A stretch of 64,000 nucleotides of DNA from Allorhizobium undicola ORS 992 = ATCC 700741 (GTDB lineage: Bacteria; Pseudomonadota; Alphaproteobacteria; Rhizobiales; Rhizobiaceae). This document shows positions 1-9,017 of the stretch, piece after piece. Each line of letters begins with the position of its first letter. Positions within the stretch are counted from its first letter, which is position 1. The notes under the pieces were generated by a model. The model was given only the letters and a program-made list of their open reading frames with translations, had not been told where the DNA came from and did no database searches. The stretch is from the NCBI RefSeq assembly GCF_000621665.1, contig NZ_JHXQ01000018.1, positions 25,693-89,692 on the forward strand, given 5' to 3'. The position numbers and the translations under genes are program-made.

Positions 1-157
1 AAATCGGCGCCGACGACCAACCTGTTCTGGCGTAGGCCGTCGACAGCACAAAGCTGGCAGCAGCCACCTCGATCCAGCGCCGCCCGCGCGGGAGGCCAAA
101 GCAGGCCGCCCATATAGCGCCGGCGGCCAGAGCAAGAACGTGCTGCCAGAAACCCAT
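1..157 (-). CDS. Small membrane protein, partial (runs off left edge)
   Basis: An open frame starts at ATG 157, three bases after the stop of the preceding gene, and continues off the window edge with no stop in 52 codons. It begins MGFWQHVLALAAGAIWAACF, a hydrophobic segment followed by a basic stretch and a second hydrophobic stretch, so a small inner-membrane protein is likely. A purine-rich GGGGACAGG precedes the start. It is the last visible gene of the late operon. I do not recognise a family. Confidence 0.5.
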   Translation of the reverse strand, partial: MGFWQHVLALAAGAIWAACFGLPRGRRWIEVAAASFVLSTAYARTGWSSAPI

Positions 158-159
158 GG

Positions 160-564
160 CTACCTGTCCCCGCCGCCCTGCACCGTCACGAGGCTTGCCG
201 TGGCCGTTTCCGTGGTCGCATATGCCGAAACCGCAACAGACGAAACACCCGTGACAGCCTCCGAGAGCGCTACACCGGCTACCGCCGTGGGAATGCGCAG
301 CTCGCAGCCGTTTGCAACGCAAATGCGGGATAGATCCTGATGGAGAAACACCACATCCGCCAGCAAGCCCCGCACGCGGCCCGGAAGCTCATGAGCCCGG
401 TGCACGATCTCCTTGGATTTCAGCGCCCGGGCCATGCCAGCGGAAACGCCAGCCTCGACGATGGCGGTCAACTGGTGCAATTCCTGCACCAGTTGCAGGC
501 CTGCGGCGTCGATCCGCACCATGCACTCTTCGCCTGCCGACGCGACGGTCTGCTTGTTCGTCAT
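160..564 (-). CDS. Hypothetical phage protein, 134 aa
   Basis: I chose ATG 564 because GGAG lies 6 nt upstream; an ATG 12 nt earlier (576) is the alternative. The product (MTNKQTVASAGEECMVRIDA...) has an amphipathic helical middle and an Ala/Val/Thr-rich C-terminus. It lies directly downstream of a tail-fibre-like gene, so it may be a virion accessory or late moron product. I recognise no family. Confidence 0.55.
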   Translation of the reverse strand: MTNKQTVASAGEECMVRIDAAGLQLVQELHQLTAIVEAGVSAGMARALKSKEIVHRAHELPGRVRGLLADVVFLHQDLSRICVANGCELRIPTAVAGVALSEAVTGVSSVAVSAYATTETATASLVTVQGGGDR

Positions 565-590
565 ATCCTGCTCCATGGCTGTAAAATCGG

Positions 591-1622
591 TCAAATCTCG
601 GTGACGCGCAGCCATGTGCTGGCCGCATAGAGTGTCGTTGCGTTTACGGCAGACAGGCAGCGCAATTGGATGGTTTTGTCCGCGGATAGCCCGCGCAGCG
701 TTGCCATGGCGATGGGCTGATGCGCGCCATTGCCAGCGCCAGATGTTGGGTACATGATCGAGGCTTTGCCCATCCATGCGCTGTCAGTCACGTTGTAGAA
801 CTGCAAGCGGGTATCGCCGCTGCTGCCCACATTGCCCGCCGCCGCCGCCATCAACTCATATGACCGGCCTGATCGGAGAACGACATTCTGGCTGCTGGTG
901 ACAGAGATGTTGCCAGCCGTGTCAAATGTCGTCCCGAAATTGATGATGGTGTTCGCCACCACGCTGTCCTGGTCGATGGAGCCGCCAGCGAAAAAATAAT
1001 CGTTCGGCCTCGCGACCAGATTGCCTCTGATAGGATAGGACTGCGTGCCTTGCGCTTGCGCCGGCATGAGACCCGCGCCGCCCTGGCTGGCGGCGCTGGC
1101 GCCAATAGCGACAAACTCCGCATAATTGCCGTTGGAACCCAGAAACGGGACCATGCAACCGGTATTGCTCAATCCCGCGGCCCTGGTGGTGTCCACCAGA
1201 AGCCCTGTGGCGGCGTGAGCAATAGCGGCGCACATTAATGGCGAAGCCATTGAGGTCGAGTGCACCGCCACATCATTGATCGCCATGGACATGCCGCTGG
1301 CATAAACGCCGCGCCAGTTGAAAATCGCTGGCAGCACTGGTCGCCACGTCGCGCCGGTTGTGCCCCACGAAAATGCGGTGTTGGCGGGAATGGCAGCATT
1401 GGCCATGGCAATCATGCCGCCGTTGGTCACGACAGGCTCATCCGCCGCATAGGCGCGGGTCAATTGCCATGGCAGCGCCACGCCGAACCACACGCCATCG
1501 CCCCGCAGAACGCGCCAATGATCGCCAGCCGCTGGCGCTGGCGCAGGGCCGGCGCGGCCGGGCGCCGAAGAGGTTGCGCCTATAAATGAGGAAACGCTGT
1601 TCCACCCTCCAAAGCTGACCAT
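591..1622 (-). CDS. Putative tail fibre or virion surface protein, 343 aa
   Basis: The protein is rich in Ala, Gly, Ser, Thr and Asn with short beta-prone stretches (for example ISVTSSQNVVLRSGRSYEL), typical of phage fibres and decoration proteins. The last 110 residues resemble a beta-sandwich, and no enzyme motif is visible. The gene follows the lysis cassette, a common place for extra fibres in temperate siphophages. It starts one base after the stop of the 93-aa gene upstream, suggesting co-translation. Function is inferred from composition and position only. Confidence 0.5.
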   Translation of the reverse strand: MVSFGGWNSVSSFIGATSSAPGRAGPAPAPAAGDHWRVLRGDGVWFGVALPWQLTRAYAADEPVVTNGGMIAMANAAIPANTAFSWGTTGATWRPVLPAIFNWRGVYASGMSMAINDVAVHSTSMASPLMCAAIAHAATGLLVDTTRAAGLSNTGCMVPFLGSNGNYAEFVAIGASAASQGGAGLMPAQAQGTQSYPIRGNLVARPNDYFFAGGSIDQDSVVANTIINFGTTFDTAGNISVTSSQNVVLRSGRSYELMAAAAGNVGSSGDTRLQFYNVTDSAWMGKASIMYPTSGAGNGAHQPIAMATLRGLSADKTIQLRCLSAVNATTLYAASTWLRVTEI

Positions 1623-1623
1623 G

Positions 1624-1905
1624 TCACGCCACCCACACCGCGAGTGTCAGCGCCGCCGCTCCATTTGGCTGAAACCACCAATAATCTGCCGCCGCCGCCG
1701 CCAGATTATGCAGGGGCTCATAACCGGCCAGGTCAAACCACCCCTGCGCATCATTTTTAGCAGCCGGGCTCGTACTGCTCGATGTCGGCAGGATGACGCC
1801 CGAGGCAAGCTTGTTTCGAAATTGAATACCGATCGCGCTCGTTGCGCCACTCGCAATCAATGTCCATTGCCCGGCCGGGCAGTTCACAACACTCTGCGTC
1901 GTCAT
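1624..1905 (-). CDS. Hypothetical phage protein, 93 aa
   Basis: A small protein (MTTQSVVNCPAGQWTLIASG...) with a run of small and aromatic residues near the C-terminus. The opening pattern, ending in an IQFRNK-like strand, resembles short beta-rich virion proteins. It overlaps the end of the Rz1-like gene by 4 nt and is followed at once by the fibre-like gene, so it probably belongs with that gene as a structural accessory. No family recognised. Confidence 0.5.
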   Translation of the reverse strand: MTTQSVVNCPAGQWTLIASGATSAIGIQFRNKLASGVILPTSSSTSPAAKNDAQGWFDLAGYEPLHNLAAAAADYWWFQPNGAAALTLAVWVA

Positions 1906-2264
1906 TGTCCCTGCTCCTCGTTCAGCGGGGGAGGTCCATAGGCCGCCCGCACCTGGTCATAAAAATTCCCGCAGAAATCCACGCGCCGGTCAGCGGCGTC
2001 AGCGGCTGCCTGCCATTGGTCCTCGCGATGCCGGGCCAGATCATCCGCGCGCGGCAATGCCGGGCGCGTGAAATGCTCCCTGCAAATTGCGGGGCGTTCC
2101 GGCAGATTGGTCGAGGCCTGCGCCACGGCCCGCGCGGCGGCGGCGTGGGCGATTTCAGCGCGCGCGGCGCTGTCGGTGACGCATCCACTCAATATCCCGG
2201 GCAGTGTAGCGAGCGCCATCAGCGCCATCGTCGGCGGACTGCGCCGCAGCGATCGTCTTTGCAT
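1902..2264 (-). CDS. Rz1-like o-spanin lipoprotein
   Basis: This 120-aa product starts with a basic N-terminus (MQRRSLRRSPP), a hydrophobic stretch and a lipobox LSGC, then an Ala-rich helix and a Pro-containing tail. That is the plan of the outer-membrane spanin subunit, which joins the inner-membrane Rz partner to fuse the membranes at lysis. ATG 2264 is preceded by AGGA at 8 nt. The first 110 nt lie inside the Rz-like gene in another frame, the classic nested Rz/Rz1 layout. It is longer than lambda Rz1. Confidence 0.75.
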   Translation of the reverse strand: MQRRSLRRSPPTMALMALATLPGILSGCVTDSAARAEIAHAAAARAVAQASTNLPERPAICREHFTRPALPRADDLARHREDQWQAAADAADRRVDFCGNFYDQVRAAYGPPPLNEEQGQ

Positions 2265-2565
2265 CGTCTTCGTCCTGTTGCATGAGGGCTGCCACATTGC
2301 GCTCCGCCATCTGGCGCAGCGTCTCGGCCCGCGCCAGATCCTCCGCCAGCTTTTCCGCCTCGGCCCGGGCGGCTGCCAGATCGGCAACGGCTACAAGATC
2401 CTCCTTGGCAGCGTTCACGGCTTCAGCGACCCGGCCATCAATCACCTGCCCGATCAGCGGCAGGCGCAGCCCCTCGTAAGACGTGATGACAATCAGCGCC
2501 GAAATGGCCGCGCCGATCAGCAGCGCAGCCGGGATTTTGATGATGTCAGAGAGGCTGGTGGACAT
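2155..2565 (-). CDS. Rz-like i-spanin
   Basis: A 136-aa protein with one N-terminal membrane helix (about residues 10-28, PAALLIGAAISALIVI) followed by a long charged coiled coil (about 45-110, EAEKLAEDLARAETLRQMAE), as in inner-membrane spanin subunits. It starts at ATG 2565, which overlaps the endolysin stop codon, implying coupled translation. A TTG 18 nt upstream is possible but unneeded. With the nested lipoprotein gene it completes a gram-negative lysis cassette. Confidence 0.8.
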   Translation of the reverse strand: MSTSLSDIIKIPAALLIGAAISALIVITSYEGLRLPLIGQVIDGRVAEAVNAAKEDLVAVADLAAARAEAEKLAEDLARAETLRQMAERNVAALMQQDEDDAKTIAAAQSADDGADGARYTARDIEWMRHRQRRAR

Positions 2566-3089
2566 CACAGACCACTCACGCAAAGCTCAGCCTCGCCCAT
2601 GCGGGCGGCATCGCCGTTTTCTCGACGGTTGACGAGACCCGTCACAACGTTGCCCCCAGCGCGGTTAAACCGGGTCATCGCATCGCAGCTACCGCGCCAA
2701 TCCTGGCGCCGCGCCAGCGTGGCTGCTGTCGAGGTGCAGACAGCGCCGGTCCCGACATTGTATGCCAGCGAGATCGAGGCGGCGCGCCACGAGACCGGCG
2801 CAGCGTCAAAGGTTGCGATGCAGCGCCGGAGCGGAGCTTCGTAATCCGCCTTCAGGCGCTGCCACAGCATCTCCTCACATTCCTGTTTGGAATAGCTATC
2901 ACCCATTTTCACGCCCTTGGTCTCGCCGTAACAAACCGTGGCAACGCCAACAATGTCGCGATAGGCGGACGTGCGCAGGCCTTCCCACGGCTGCACCAGC
3001 GCAGTGCCGGCCAGCACAACGGCCACCCCGCCGGATGCAGCAATGGCCCGCTTTGCCCGGGCCGTGGGCTTAATCTTGTTGATCGGCAT
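2565..3089 (-). CDS. SAR-type endolysin (GH24 lysozyme)
   Basis: A 174-aa muramidase that cleaves the MurNAc-GlcNAc bond. The T4-lysozyme E-8-D-5-T triad is visible as E36, D45 and T51, in WEGLRTSAYRD followed by IVGVATVCYG. Residues 15-33 form a weakly hydrophobic Ala/Gly/Val helix after a basic N-terminus (KPTARAKR), the mark of a signal-anchor-release endolysin exported by the host Sec system and held inactive until the membrane is depolarised. It overlaps the holin gene by 20 nt and the Rz-like gene by 3 nt. Confidence 0.92.
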   Translation of the reverse strand: MPINKIKPTARAKRAIAASGGVAVVLAGTALVQPWEGLRTSAYRDIVGVATVCYGETKGVKMGDSYSKQECEEMLWQRLKADYEAPLRRCIATFDAAPVSWRAASISLAYNVGTGAVCTSTAATLARRQDWRGSCDAMTRFNRAGGNVVTGLVNRRENGDAARMGEAELCVSGL

Positions 3090-3321
3090 CGGAAATACCC
3101 ATGTCCTGTTTGATGAGGCGGAGGATCGGGATCAGCGCGAAAATGCCCGCGCTGATCATGAGGCAGGTCCACGGGTCCAACGCTTGCTGCAATTGCGGCA
3201 CCAGAAATGGCGCAGCCGACAGCAGCGACGAAAACGAGGAGACGAGAACGACAGCACTACGCCGCGCCACGCGCCGCCAATGCGGCACGAGCTGCGGCCT
3301 GCGCGAAGGCAAGCGGTTCAT
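3070..3321 (-). CDS. Putative holin, 83 aa
   Basis: A short membrane protein with a very basic N-terminus (RLPSRRPQ, HWRRVARR), two predicted membrane helices (about 22-42 and 52-70) and an acidic C-terminus. Size, topology and position directly before a SAR endolysin fit a holin or pinholin that triggers lysis by collapsing the membrane potential. The assignment rests on context and topology; holins share little sequence. Confidence 0.75.
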   Translation of the reverse strand: MNRLPSRRPQLVPHWRRVARRSAVVLVSSFSSLLSAAPFLVPQLQQALDPWTCLMISAGIFALIPILRLIKQDMGISDADQQD

Positions 3322-3366
3322 AAGATTTTACCTATTGATTTGCCGAGGTGCGTCTAATTGCGCACG

Positions 3367-5823
3367 TTAATAGACCACCATGATAGCGCCGGTTGAAGTG
3401 CGGTAATTCATTCCCGCCGTTAGACCAGCAGCCGTGGCCGCAGCGTTGTCCGCATAGGTGGATAGATTGAGCATCGACGGCCGGTTGATTTCGGCACGGC
3501 CTGTACCAGAGCCCTGCACACGCAAGGCTTGGTTGGAGCCCGTGGCGCAAAGGCCAAGAACGGACGTGCTGTTGATCAGCGACATGTTGGCGGTTCGGCC
3601 AAGCCACAAGAAGGCGAGATGCGATCCCGTATCAAAGTTGGTCTGCGCCGAGTATACTACCCCGGCTTTACACCACCTATCGCCACGGCCCATGATGTGA
3701 CAGTAATCAGCCTCAACGCGCACTGCTGTTGCTGCTGCGTAGACAATGAAAAGGTTTTCGTCGGTCGCAATGCCCGTTGTCAGAGTCACAGTATCGCTGC
3801 TGACGGTATAGTCCGTGTTTAGCGTTAGTTCGGTCGTACCTTTGACCACCTTAATGTACGATCCGGCTCCCGAAACGCACGAGAAGGTCTTTTGACCAGA
3901 GGTGGCATTCCCCTTCTTCGTGCTATACAAATCGTAATCCGATTGAACATCTACATCGACCGAAGACGTTGGTGCCGTCAGATGCACACCAATGGCGTTG
4001 CATCGCGGAATAACAACAGCTCGAATGCGAGAGCCATTTAGAGGCGCGTAGGGCGTACTGCTTTCTGGCGTGGTCATAATCTTGCACCAACGCGCCACGC
4101 CGGGGCCAATATCACACGCCTCTGTGGCGAATACCTCCAAGCCAATCGGCAACGTCCCGGTACTGTAGCGGTTTGCGGCTTCGCAATACCAATCCACCAT
4201 GCTGACTCGATTTGCTGAGATTCGGTAATCCTGATTGGTCGAGTTGGCGATACCCGGCACTAGCTGAATGCCAGTTTTTCCATCGGCAATCTCGTACACC
4301 CGGATGCCGTTGATTTGTGCAGGCCCGCGAAGACCAAGACCAGTACTGGAGCTGCCAGTAATGCGCAAACCAAACCGACGAATTTCAATGTTCTCGAAAT
4401 AGACACTTTCCGAGTATGTAGCGGCCACAGACGACGATCTTACTTTCCAATCAATACCATCTGAGCCTAAGTCATGCAGTACGATATCGCGAACAGTGAC
4501 ACGTACAGGTAATCCGTAATTATGCCCGATGCCATACGAGCCGACATCGTGGATATACAGTCGGGACAGCTCAATGTCCTGATTGATATTGTCCATTGAA
4601 GTGACAGCAAACCACACACCTTGCGCGGTGTTGTTTGCGCTACCGTACCCTTGGATTTCAAGGTCGGATACTCGGCCGTTCTTGTAGTCGTAAAGCGTAA
4701 TTATTGCGCCAATTCCCGCCGTGGTCACAGCGATCTTTGCCTTTCGGCGCGTGGTAGCTTCATCACCAACAAGGCTAACACCGGCTGGCAGCGCAATAAT
4801 CGTCGTCAAGGTGGACGATGCAACAAATGCGCTGCTTTGGACCTCGCAGCAAGTGATGGTTTCCGTCGAGGTAGCCACATTATCGCGGCCAGTCACATAA
4901 ATCGTGCCGCCACCCAACGAAACCACATAGTCACGCGCAGCACGAAGGGCAGGACCACAATCGACAGCCCACGCAGACGTGAAGTGCCGCATATTCACTT
5001 TGCCATACGGCAGCCATCCCGGCATATCGCTGATGGCGGTCGCCGCAGACGACCTTTGGTACTCCAACCCTCCCGCAAATATAACAGCTCCGTCATTCAA
5101 TGACGAAATAGACGACAGCGCCGACACTGCGGCGGCACGGGTCAAAAAACATCTCGGCACATGCAGCAGGAGACTGGCAGCCTCATCTGCAGCGGCGACC
5201 GCTTCATCCCTCGCCGCCTCTGCCTGCGCCACCAGATCGGAGATATCTTCATCAATCAGCAACCTGAAACTGCTGTCGCTGGAATCGATGATACCAAAAA
5301 CCCACATGCCGGCGGAAAGTGCGCTGGCATTGGTGCCCTGGTTGGTCTTAATTGAGTATGCCGCGCTGCCACCATTGAAAATCACGGTGACAGGCTCTTC
5401 GCTGGTGGCCTCAAACAGCTGCCAGCCGATCAACTGATAGGAGGAGACACCGACGCGCGTGGTAACTTGAATGGCATTGGCAGTGCCCGCACCCGTATCG
5501 ACGCCCCAGTTGATGCCGACAGGCAGCGGCGCTTTCCAGCTCCAGCCGCCTGTGCCGGAAGCACCGATCTTCTTCCAGTAGCCATTGTTTTCCGGGCTGG
5601 AATCGCTCCAGACAATCGCAACTGTTCCGGCAGCATGCGCCAAATCCGCATCAATCTCGGCCTTGGTATCAACCGAAAAAGTAGTGCCGGACACATTGGT
5701 GAGGGTTTTGATGGCCTCTTCCATTTCTGCGCCCCACAACTGCGCATCGAGCGGCACCACCTTGCGGGGATCACCATTGACTGCATAACCGGCAAACACC
5801 TGCCGCGCCTGTCGCGTGAACAT
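3367..5823 (-). CDS. Tail spike / receptor-binding protein with beta-helix domain
   Basis: An 818-aa protein starting at ATG 5823 behind AGAGGGA. Residues 1-190 look like a fibre base domain; a coiled coil follows (about 205-225, AQAEAARDEAVAAADEAASL). From about 245 the sequence has the strand-rich repeat style of pectate-lyase-like right-handed beta-helices (for example DLEIQGYGSANNTAQGVWF, then YIHDVGSYGIGHNYGLP). Such proteins bind or degrade surface polysaccharide. The beta-helix part is more AT-rich than neighbouring phage genes, suggesting acquisition as a module. It lies between the tail tip gene and the lysis cassette. Confidence 0.75.
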   Translation of the reverse strand: MFTRQARQVFAGYAVNGDPRKVVPLDAQLWGAEMEEAIKTLTNVSGTTFSVDTKAEIDADLAHAAGTVAIVWSDSSPENNGYWKKIGASGTGGWSWKAPLPVGINWGVDTGAGTANAIQVTTRVGVSSYQLIGWQLFEATSEEPVTVIFNGGSAAYSIKTNQGTNASALSAGMWVFGIIDSSDSSFRLLIDEDISDLVAQAEAARDEAVAAADEAASLLLHVPRCFLTRAAAVSALSSISSLNDGAVIFAGGLEYQRSSAATAISDMPGWLPYGKVNMRHFTSAWAVDCGPALRAARDYVVSLGGGTIYVTGRDNVATSTETITCCEVQSSAFVASSTLTTIIALPAGVSLVGDEATTRRKAKIAVTTAGIGAIITLYDYKNGRVSDLEIQGYGSANNTAQGVWFAVTSMDNINQDIELSRLYIHDVGSYGIGHNYGLPVRVTVRDIVLHDLGSDGIDWKVRSSSVAATYSESVYFENIEIRRFGLRITGSSSTGLGLRGPAQINGIRVYEIADGKTGIQLVPGIANSTNQDYRISANRVSMVDWYCEAANRYSTGTLPIGLEVFATEACDIGPGVARWCKIMTTPESSTPYAPLNGSRIRAVVIPRCNAIGVHLTAPTSSVDVDVQSDYDLYSTKKGNATSGQKTFSCVSGAGSYIKVVKGTTELTLNTDYTVSSDTVTLTTGIATDENLFIVYAAATAVRVEADYCHIMGRGDRWCKAGVVYSAQTNFDTGSHLAFLWLGRTANMSLINSTSVLGLCATGSNQALRVQGSGTGRAEINRPSMLNLSTYADNAAATAAGLTAGMNYRTSTGAIMVVY

Positions 5824-5869
5824 GCGGATTTCCCTCTGGTTTAGAAAATTGTCTGAAAGGTGCGAGGCG

Positions 5870-8032
5870 TCAGCTGCTGCCGCCGCTGTTGTCGCTGATG
5901 AATTGCGAGAAGCTGAGCCCGCCGGATGCATTTCCATTGGTGGTGATGGCACGAACCACCCACACCACGTTCCCGCCGGATGGCCCGAGCGGGATCGATT
6001 CCGAAAAGCCGATGACGCCGCCCGGCACATAGGTGTAGCTCTGCACGACAGAGCCCCCGCGCAACAACTGCACGGCAGCCACGCGGAAATCGACAACGCG
6101 CACGGTCACGCTGAGAATAGCCGTCTGCCCATCGGCGGACGTGCCGCCGCTGACCAGTGTTGGCGTGTTGGGCGTGCCGTTATCCACTCCAACAGTCAGG
6201 GATGCAACATCGGAAAAGTCCGAGCCCTCCCCATCCTCGAATACGCGCAACCGCGCGTCGATCTGCTGCCCCAGCAGCGATGACGAAAGCACCGCATAGG
6301 CAATGCCGGACGCCTCGGTCATTGAGCGCCAGGAGGTTGGAACATCATCGGTATAGCTGCGGTAATTCGCCTCCACCGTATCCGGCGATCCGCTGACAGT
6401 GTAGGGAATGCGCAGATGCCGCGTGCCGTCGGGCGCCGTGGTCTGGATGGCATAGGTGGGCGCGGAGGGTGCGGCGATATCCGCCACATAGTTGAGCGTC
6501 GGCGTTTCTTCCGGCGCTGCGGCCTCATCGGTTTCCACGTTCCATGCCGGAAGGTCCGGCCAGATGGTGAGCGGCAACGTCACCTTTCCATCCGAATCCT
6601 CGAAAGCAATGGGGTCGATCCAGGCGATCTGCGCCTCATCGTCATATTCTGTCTGGATGCTGCAAAAACGCTTGCCCCAGGCCGCCAGCCCCACCATTTG
6701 CGTCACCACGGAAACCGTGTCCGCCCGGGCCATCAAAAACTTGCGCCGGGCAATGCGCTGCGCCTGCCCCGCATCCGGGCAATATTCCAGCTCCACATCC
6801 AGGTATTTTTCGCCGTAACGCGCCACCTCATCCTCAACAATGGCCCAGGCAATGCCGTCCATGTTGATTTCGGAGATTTCAAAATCGCGGTTCTGGCAGC
6901 GGTATTTCACCCGGCAGATGTTGGGTCGCTCTACCGCCTCCGGCCCACCCTGCCACGTGTCCTCGATGATATCGCGATCAGTAAAGGCGATTTCCGCCGT
7001 GGGCTGATCCTCGATCATGTCGAGATAGATCAGGCCATCGGCATCGAGGCGGATTTCAAGGCCGGAGCTGTCCAGCATCTTTTGCAGCGTGTCGCTGCGC
7101 TTGTCCTCGTAGGACCATGTTCCCCACAGCCGCGAGCGCTTCTTGTTGCCGTCCTTCGTCGCCACCAGTGCATCGCACTTTGCGGCGGTTTCGATCAGCT
7201 TTGTCCAGTTATAGAGCGCCGGGTCATAGAGGCGGCTGTCACGCCGCATCACATGGATAATTGCCCAGGTGCTGTTATCGTCCCACGTCCAGGTGCTGGA
7301 ATCTGTTGCGCTGTGGCCGGATTGATCGGCCTGATAGACCCGCGATCCGCGATAAACCAGCTCCAGCGATGGCGTTCCGCCCTGATAGAGCGAGAGGTAT
7401 TTCTTTTCCTCCAACCCAGGATTGTAGAACGTCACCAGATTTTGAAAAATCCCCAGCAGCCGGTGGCTTGAAGTCCAGTTATCGGGAAACGCGGCAATCA
7501 GCGCTGGCCACGCCGCCGCATCGGTCGTGCCAAGCTTCGTTTCCACCTTGGCCCAGCTGCCGCTTTCGCGCGGCCAGGGCGGCGAGGTCACATCGCCCGT
7601 GTCCTCATCCACCACCACCTCGTAATTGCCGAGGTAGTATTCCTCGATTGCATCCACCGGCCCCACGGCATGGCCAATCACGCGCCAGCGCGTGTCGCCA
7701 TCCGTCATGCCGAAGAATTTCAGCCCTGCCGAGCGATCGCGCCCGATGGTTTCGCGCACGGGGCTTTCCTCGGTGGAATAAGTGCTTTTCATGTCGGACG
7801 GCTTTACCGAGCCCGCACGCTGGGAAAGTCCGGAAATGATCGTCCCGGCAGCCGCCAGCAGGCCGAGGCCATTCACCGCCACGAAATTCGCAATCGCGCC
7901 CGGCACGCCGATGGTGTAGAGCGCTTGAAAAATTACGCTGCCCAGCACTGTACTGATCGGATCGGCGTGCGCTGGCACAGTCAGCGCCAGCAGGGACGCC
8001 GAGCCCAGAAGCCCAATTTTCACGAATTTCAT
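5870..8032 (-). CDS. Tail tip attachment protein (gpJ-like central tail protein)
   Basis: A 720-aa protein starting at ATG 8032, overlapping the NlpC-like gene's stop by the ATGA motif. The N-terminus has hydrophobic stretches, then SVKPSDMKSTYSTEESPVRE, resembling gpJ-type tail-hub proteins. The middle carries the hub-like region (about 90-470) and the C-terminal 230 residues look like fibronectin-III-type beta domains (SAPTYAIQTTAPDGTRHLRI). It forms the tail tip and acts in host recognition and DNA ejection. Its 3' end is 46 nt from the spike gene. Confidence 0.8.
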   Translation of the reverse strand: MKFVKIGLLGSASLLALTVPAHADPISTVLGSVIFQALYTIGVPGAIANFVAVNGLGLLAAAGTIISGLSQRAGSVKPSDMKSTYSTEESPVRETIGRDRSAGLKFFGMTDGDTRWRVIGHAVGPVDAIEEYYLGNYEVVVDEDTGDVTSPPWPRESGSWAKVETKLGTTDAAAWPALIAAFPDNWTSSHRLLGIFQNLVTFYNPGLEEKKYLSLYQGGTPSLELVYRGSRVYQADQSGHSATDSSTWTWDDNSTWAIIHVMRRDSRLYDPALYNWTKLIETAAKCDALVATKDGNKKRSRLWGTWSYEDKRSDTLQKMLDSSGLEIRLDADGLIYLDMIEDQPTAEIAFTDRDIIEDTWQGGPEAVERPNICRVKYRCQNRDFEISEINMDGIAWAIVEDEVARYGEKYLDVELEYCPDAGQAQRIARRKFLMARADTVSVVTQMVGLAAWGKRFCSIQTEYDDEAQIAWIDPIAFEDSDGKVTLPLTIWPDLPAWNVETDEAAAPEETPTLNYVADIAAPSAPTYAIQTTAPDGTRHLRIPYTVSGSPDTVEANYRSYTDDVPTSWRSMTEASGIAYAVLSSSLLGQQIDARLRVFEDGEGSDFSDVASLTVGVDNGTPNTPTLVSGGTSADGQTAILSVTVRVVDFRVAAVQLLRGGSVVQSYTYVPGGVIGFSESIPLGPSGGNVVWVVRAITTNGNASGGLSFSQFISDNSGGSS

Positions 8033-8436
8033 CGGATAGACCAGAACGCCTTGTAGGACCGGATCATCATCGGGCGCGTGCCATAGGGTTCGCCGCGCCA
8101 GCAAAACAGCCCGTGTTGAATGAAAATGCCACCCACCACCCCGGCCAGCCGGGTTTCAATCAGCCCGACATCGCCGGGCTGCGGATCACCATAGCCGGGC
8201 TGAAGGCCAAATTCCTCCAGCACATCGGACCACAGCGCCAGAAGGGAGCCGCGCCGGGCAATGAGCGCATGTGCCTCATCCTGGCTTTTCCAGCGCGGAC
8301 GCTTCACCTTGCGGCCATGCACCCGCTCCACCCAGGCCGCCGCCCAGCTGGTGCAATCGCTTTTGCCCCACTCATAGGGCAGGTCTTGCGCCGCCTCGAT
8401 ATAGGCCCGCAATGCGCCGTCGATATCCGCAATCAT
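8029..8436 (-). CDS. NlpC/P60-like tail assembly protein
   Basis: A 135-aa protein with a cysteine-peptidase-like N-terminal motif (YEWGKSDCTSWAAAW), where C28 would be the nucleophile. A later histidine (IQHGL) may complete the site. Small NlpC/P60-type proteins (DUF6950-like) regularly sit between minor tail proteins and the gpJ-like tip protein in siphophages, where they act as tail-tip peptidoglycan hydrolases or assembly factors. It overlaps its neighbours by 4 nt on each side. Confidence 0.7.
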   Translation of the reverse strand: MIADIDGALRAYIEAAQDLPYEWGKSDCTSWAAAWVERVHGRKVKRPRWKSQDEAHALIARRGSLLALWSDVLEEFGLQPGYGDPQPGDVGLIETRLAGVVGGIFIQHGLFCWRGEPYGTRPMMIRSYKAFWSIR

Positions 8437-9014
8437 GCCTTGATGATCTCCTGAATATCCACGCCCGCATATTGCAGCCCCTTATCCCCCGGATAGCGCC
8501 GCAACTGGCTGGAATAGGTCCAATAGCCGCCAAAGGGAAAATTCTGGCTGTGCCATAGGCTCTCCACCGTGATGGAAACGGTGCGCGTGCCGACGCCCTG
8601 CCGGTAGATTTTCGGTGCTGAAACATAGCCAGGGAACAGCTTCTTCAGTCCACCCGGCCACATTTCGAATGTTTCCTGGTCGATCAGCGTGAAATAGGCG
8701 TTGCAGGCCCGGCCCTCCATGTCGCGGGCGCTGGCCTTGACGCTTTTCACAAAATCCGCATTGGCGCCGGAAAGAACGATGTCCACCTTTGCGGCCTGCC
8801 CAAAGCGCGGATCGGTTACCGTGCCCACCTGCACCAGCTGGCGCCCCAGCGGATCGGAGACACCTTGCCACTCATAGCCGCCCAGCGTCACCCGCCCGGC
8901 CCCGCCATGCACCCGCCAGATGCTGGAATCCGTCAGCTCAATTTCAAAAAGCCAGAGCTTTGCCACATGCGGACGGCGCAGAAATTCCACGTCCGTTTCG
9001 GTAAACTGTGTCAT
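8433..9014 (-). CDS. Putative minor tail protein, 193 aa
   Basis: A beta-rich protein (MTQFTETDVEFLRRPHVAKL, then WLFEIELTDSSIWRVHGG) in the position of lambda gpL or GTA-type hub proteins, between the tape-measure region and the NlpC-like gene. The C-terminal pattern (TRTVSITVESLW, SSQLRRYPGDKGLQYA) looks like that of tail-hub proteins of alphaproteobacterial phages, which end with aromatic and Asp/Gly-rich sequence. The family call is from position and general resemblance only. Confidence 0.65.
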   Translation of the reverse strand: MTQFTETDVEFLRRPHVAKLWLFEIELTDSSIWRVHGGAGRVTLGGYEWQGVSDPLGRQLVQVGTVTDPRFGQAAKVDIVLSGANADFVKSVKASARDMEGRACNAYFTLIDQETFEMWPGGLKKLFPGYVSAPKIYRQGVGTRTVSITVESLWHSQNFPFGGYWTYSSQLRRYPGDKGLQYAGVDIQEIIKA

Positions 9015-9017
9015 GGC

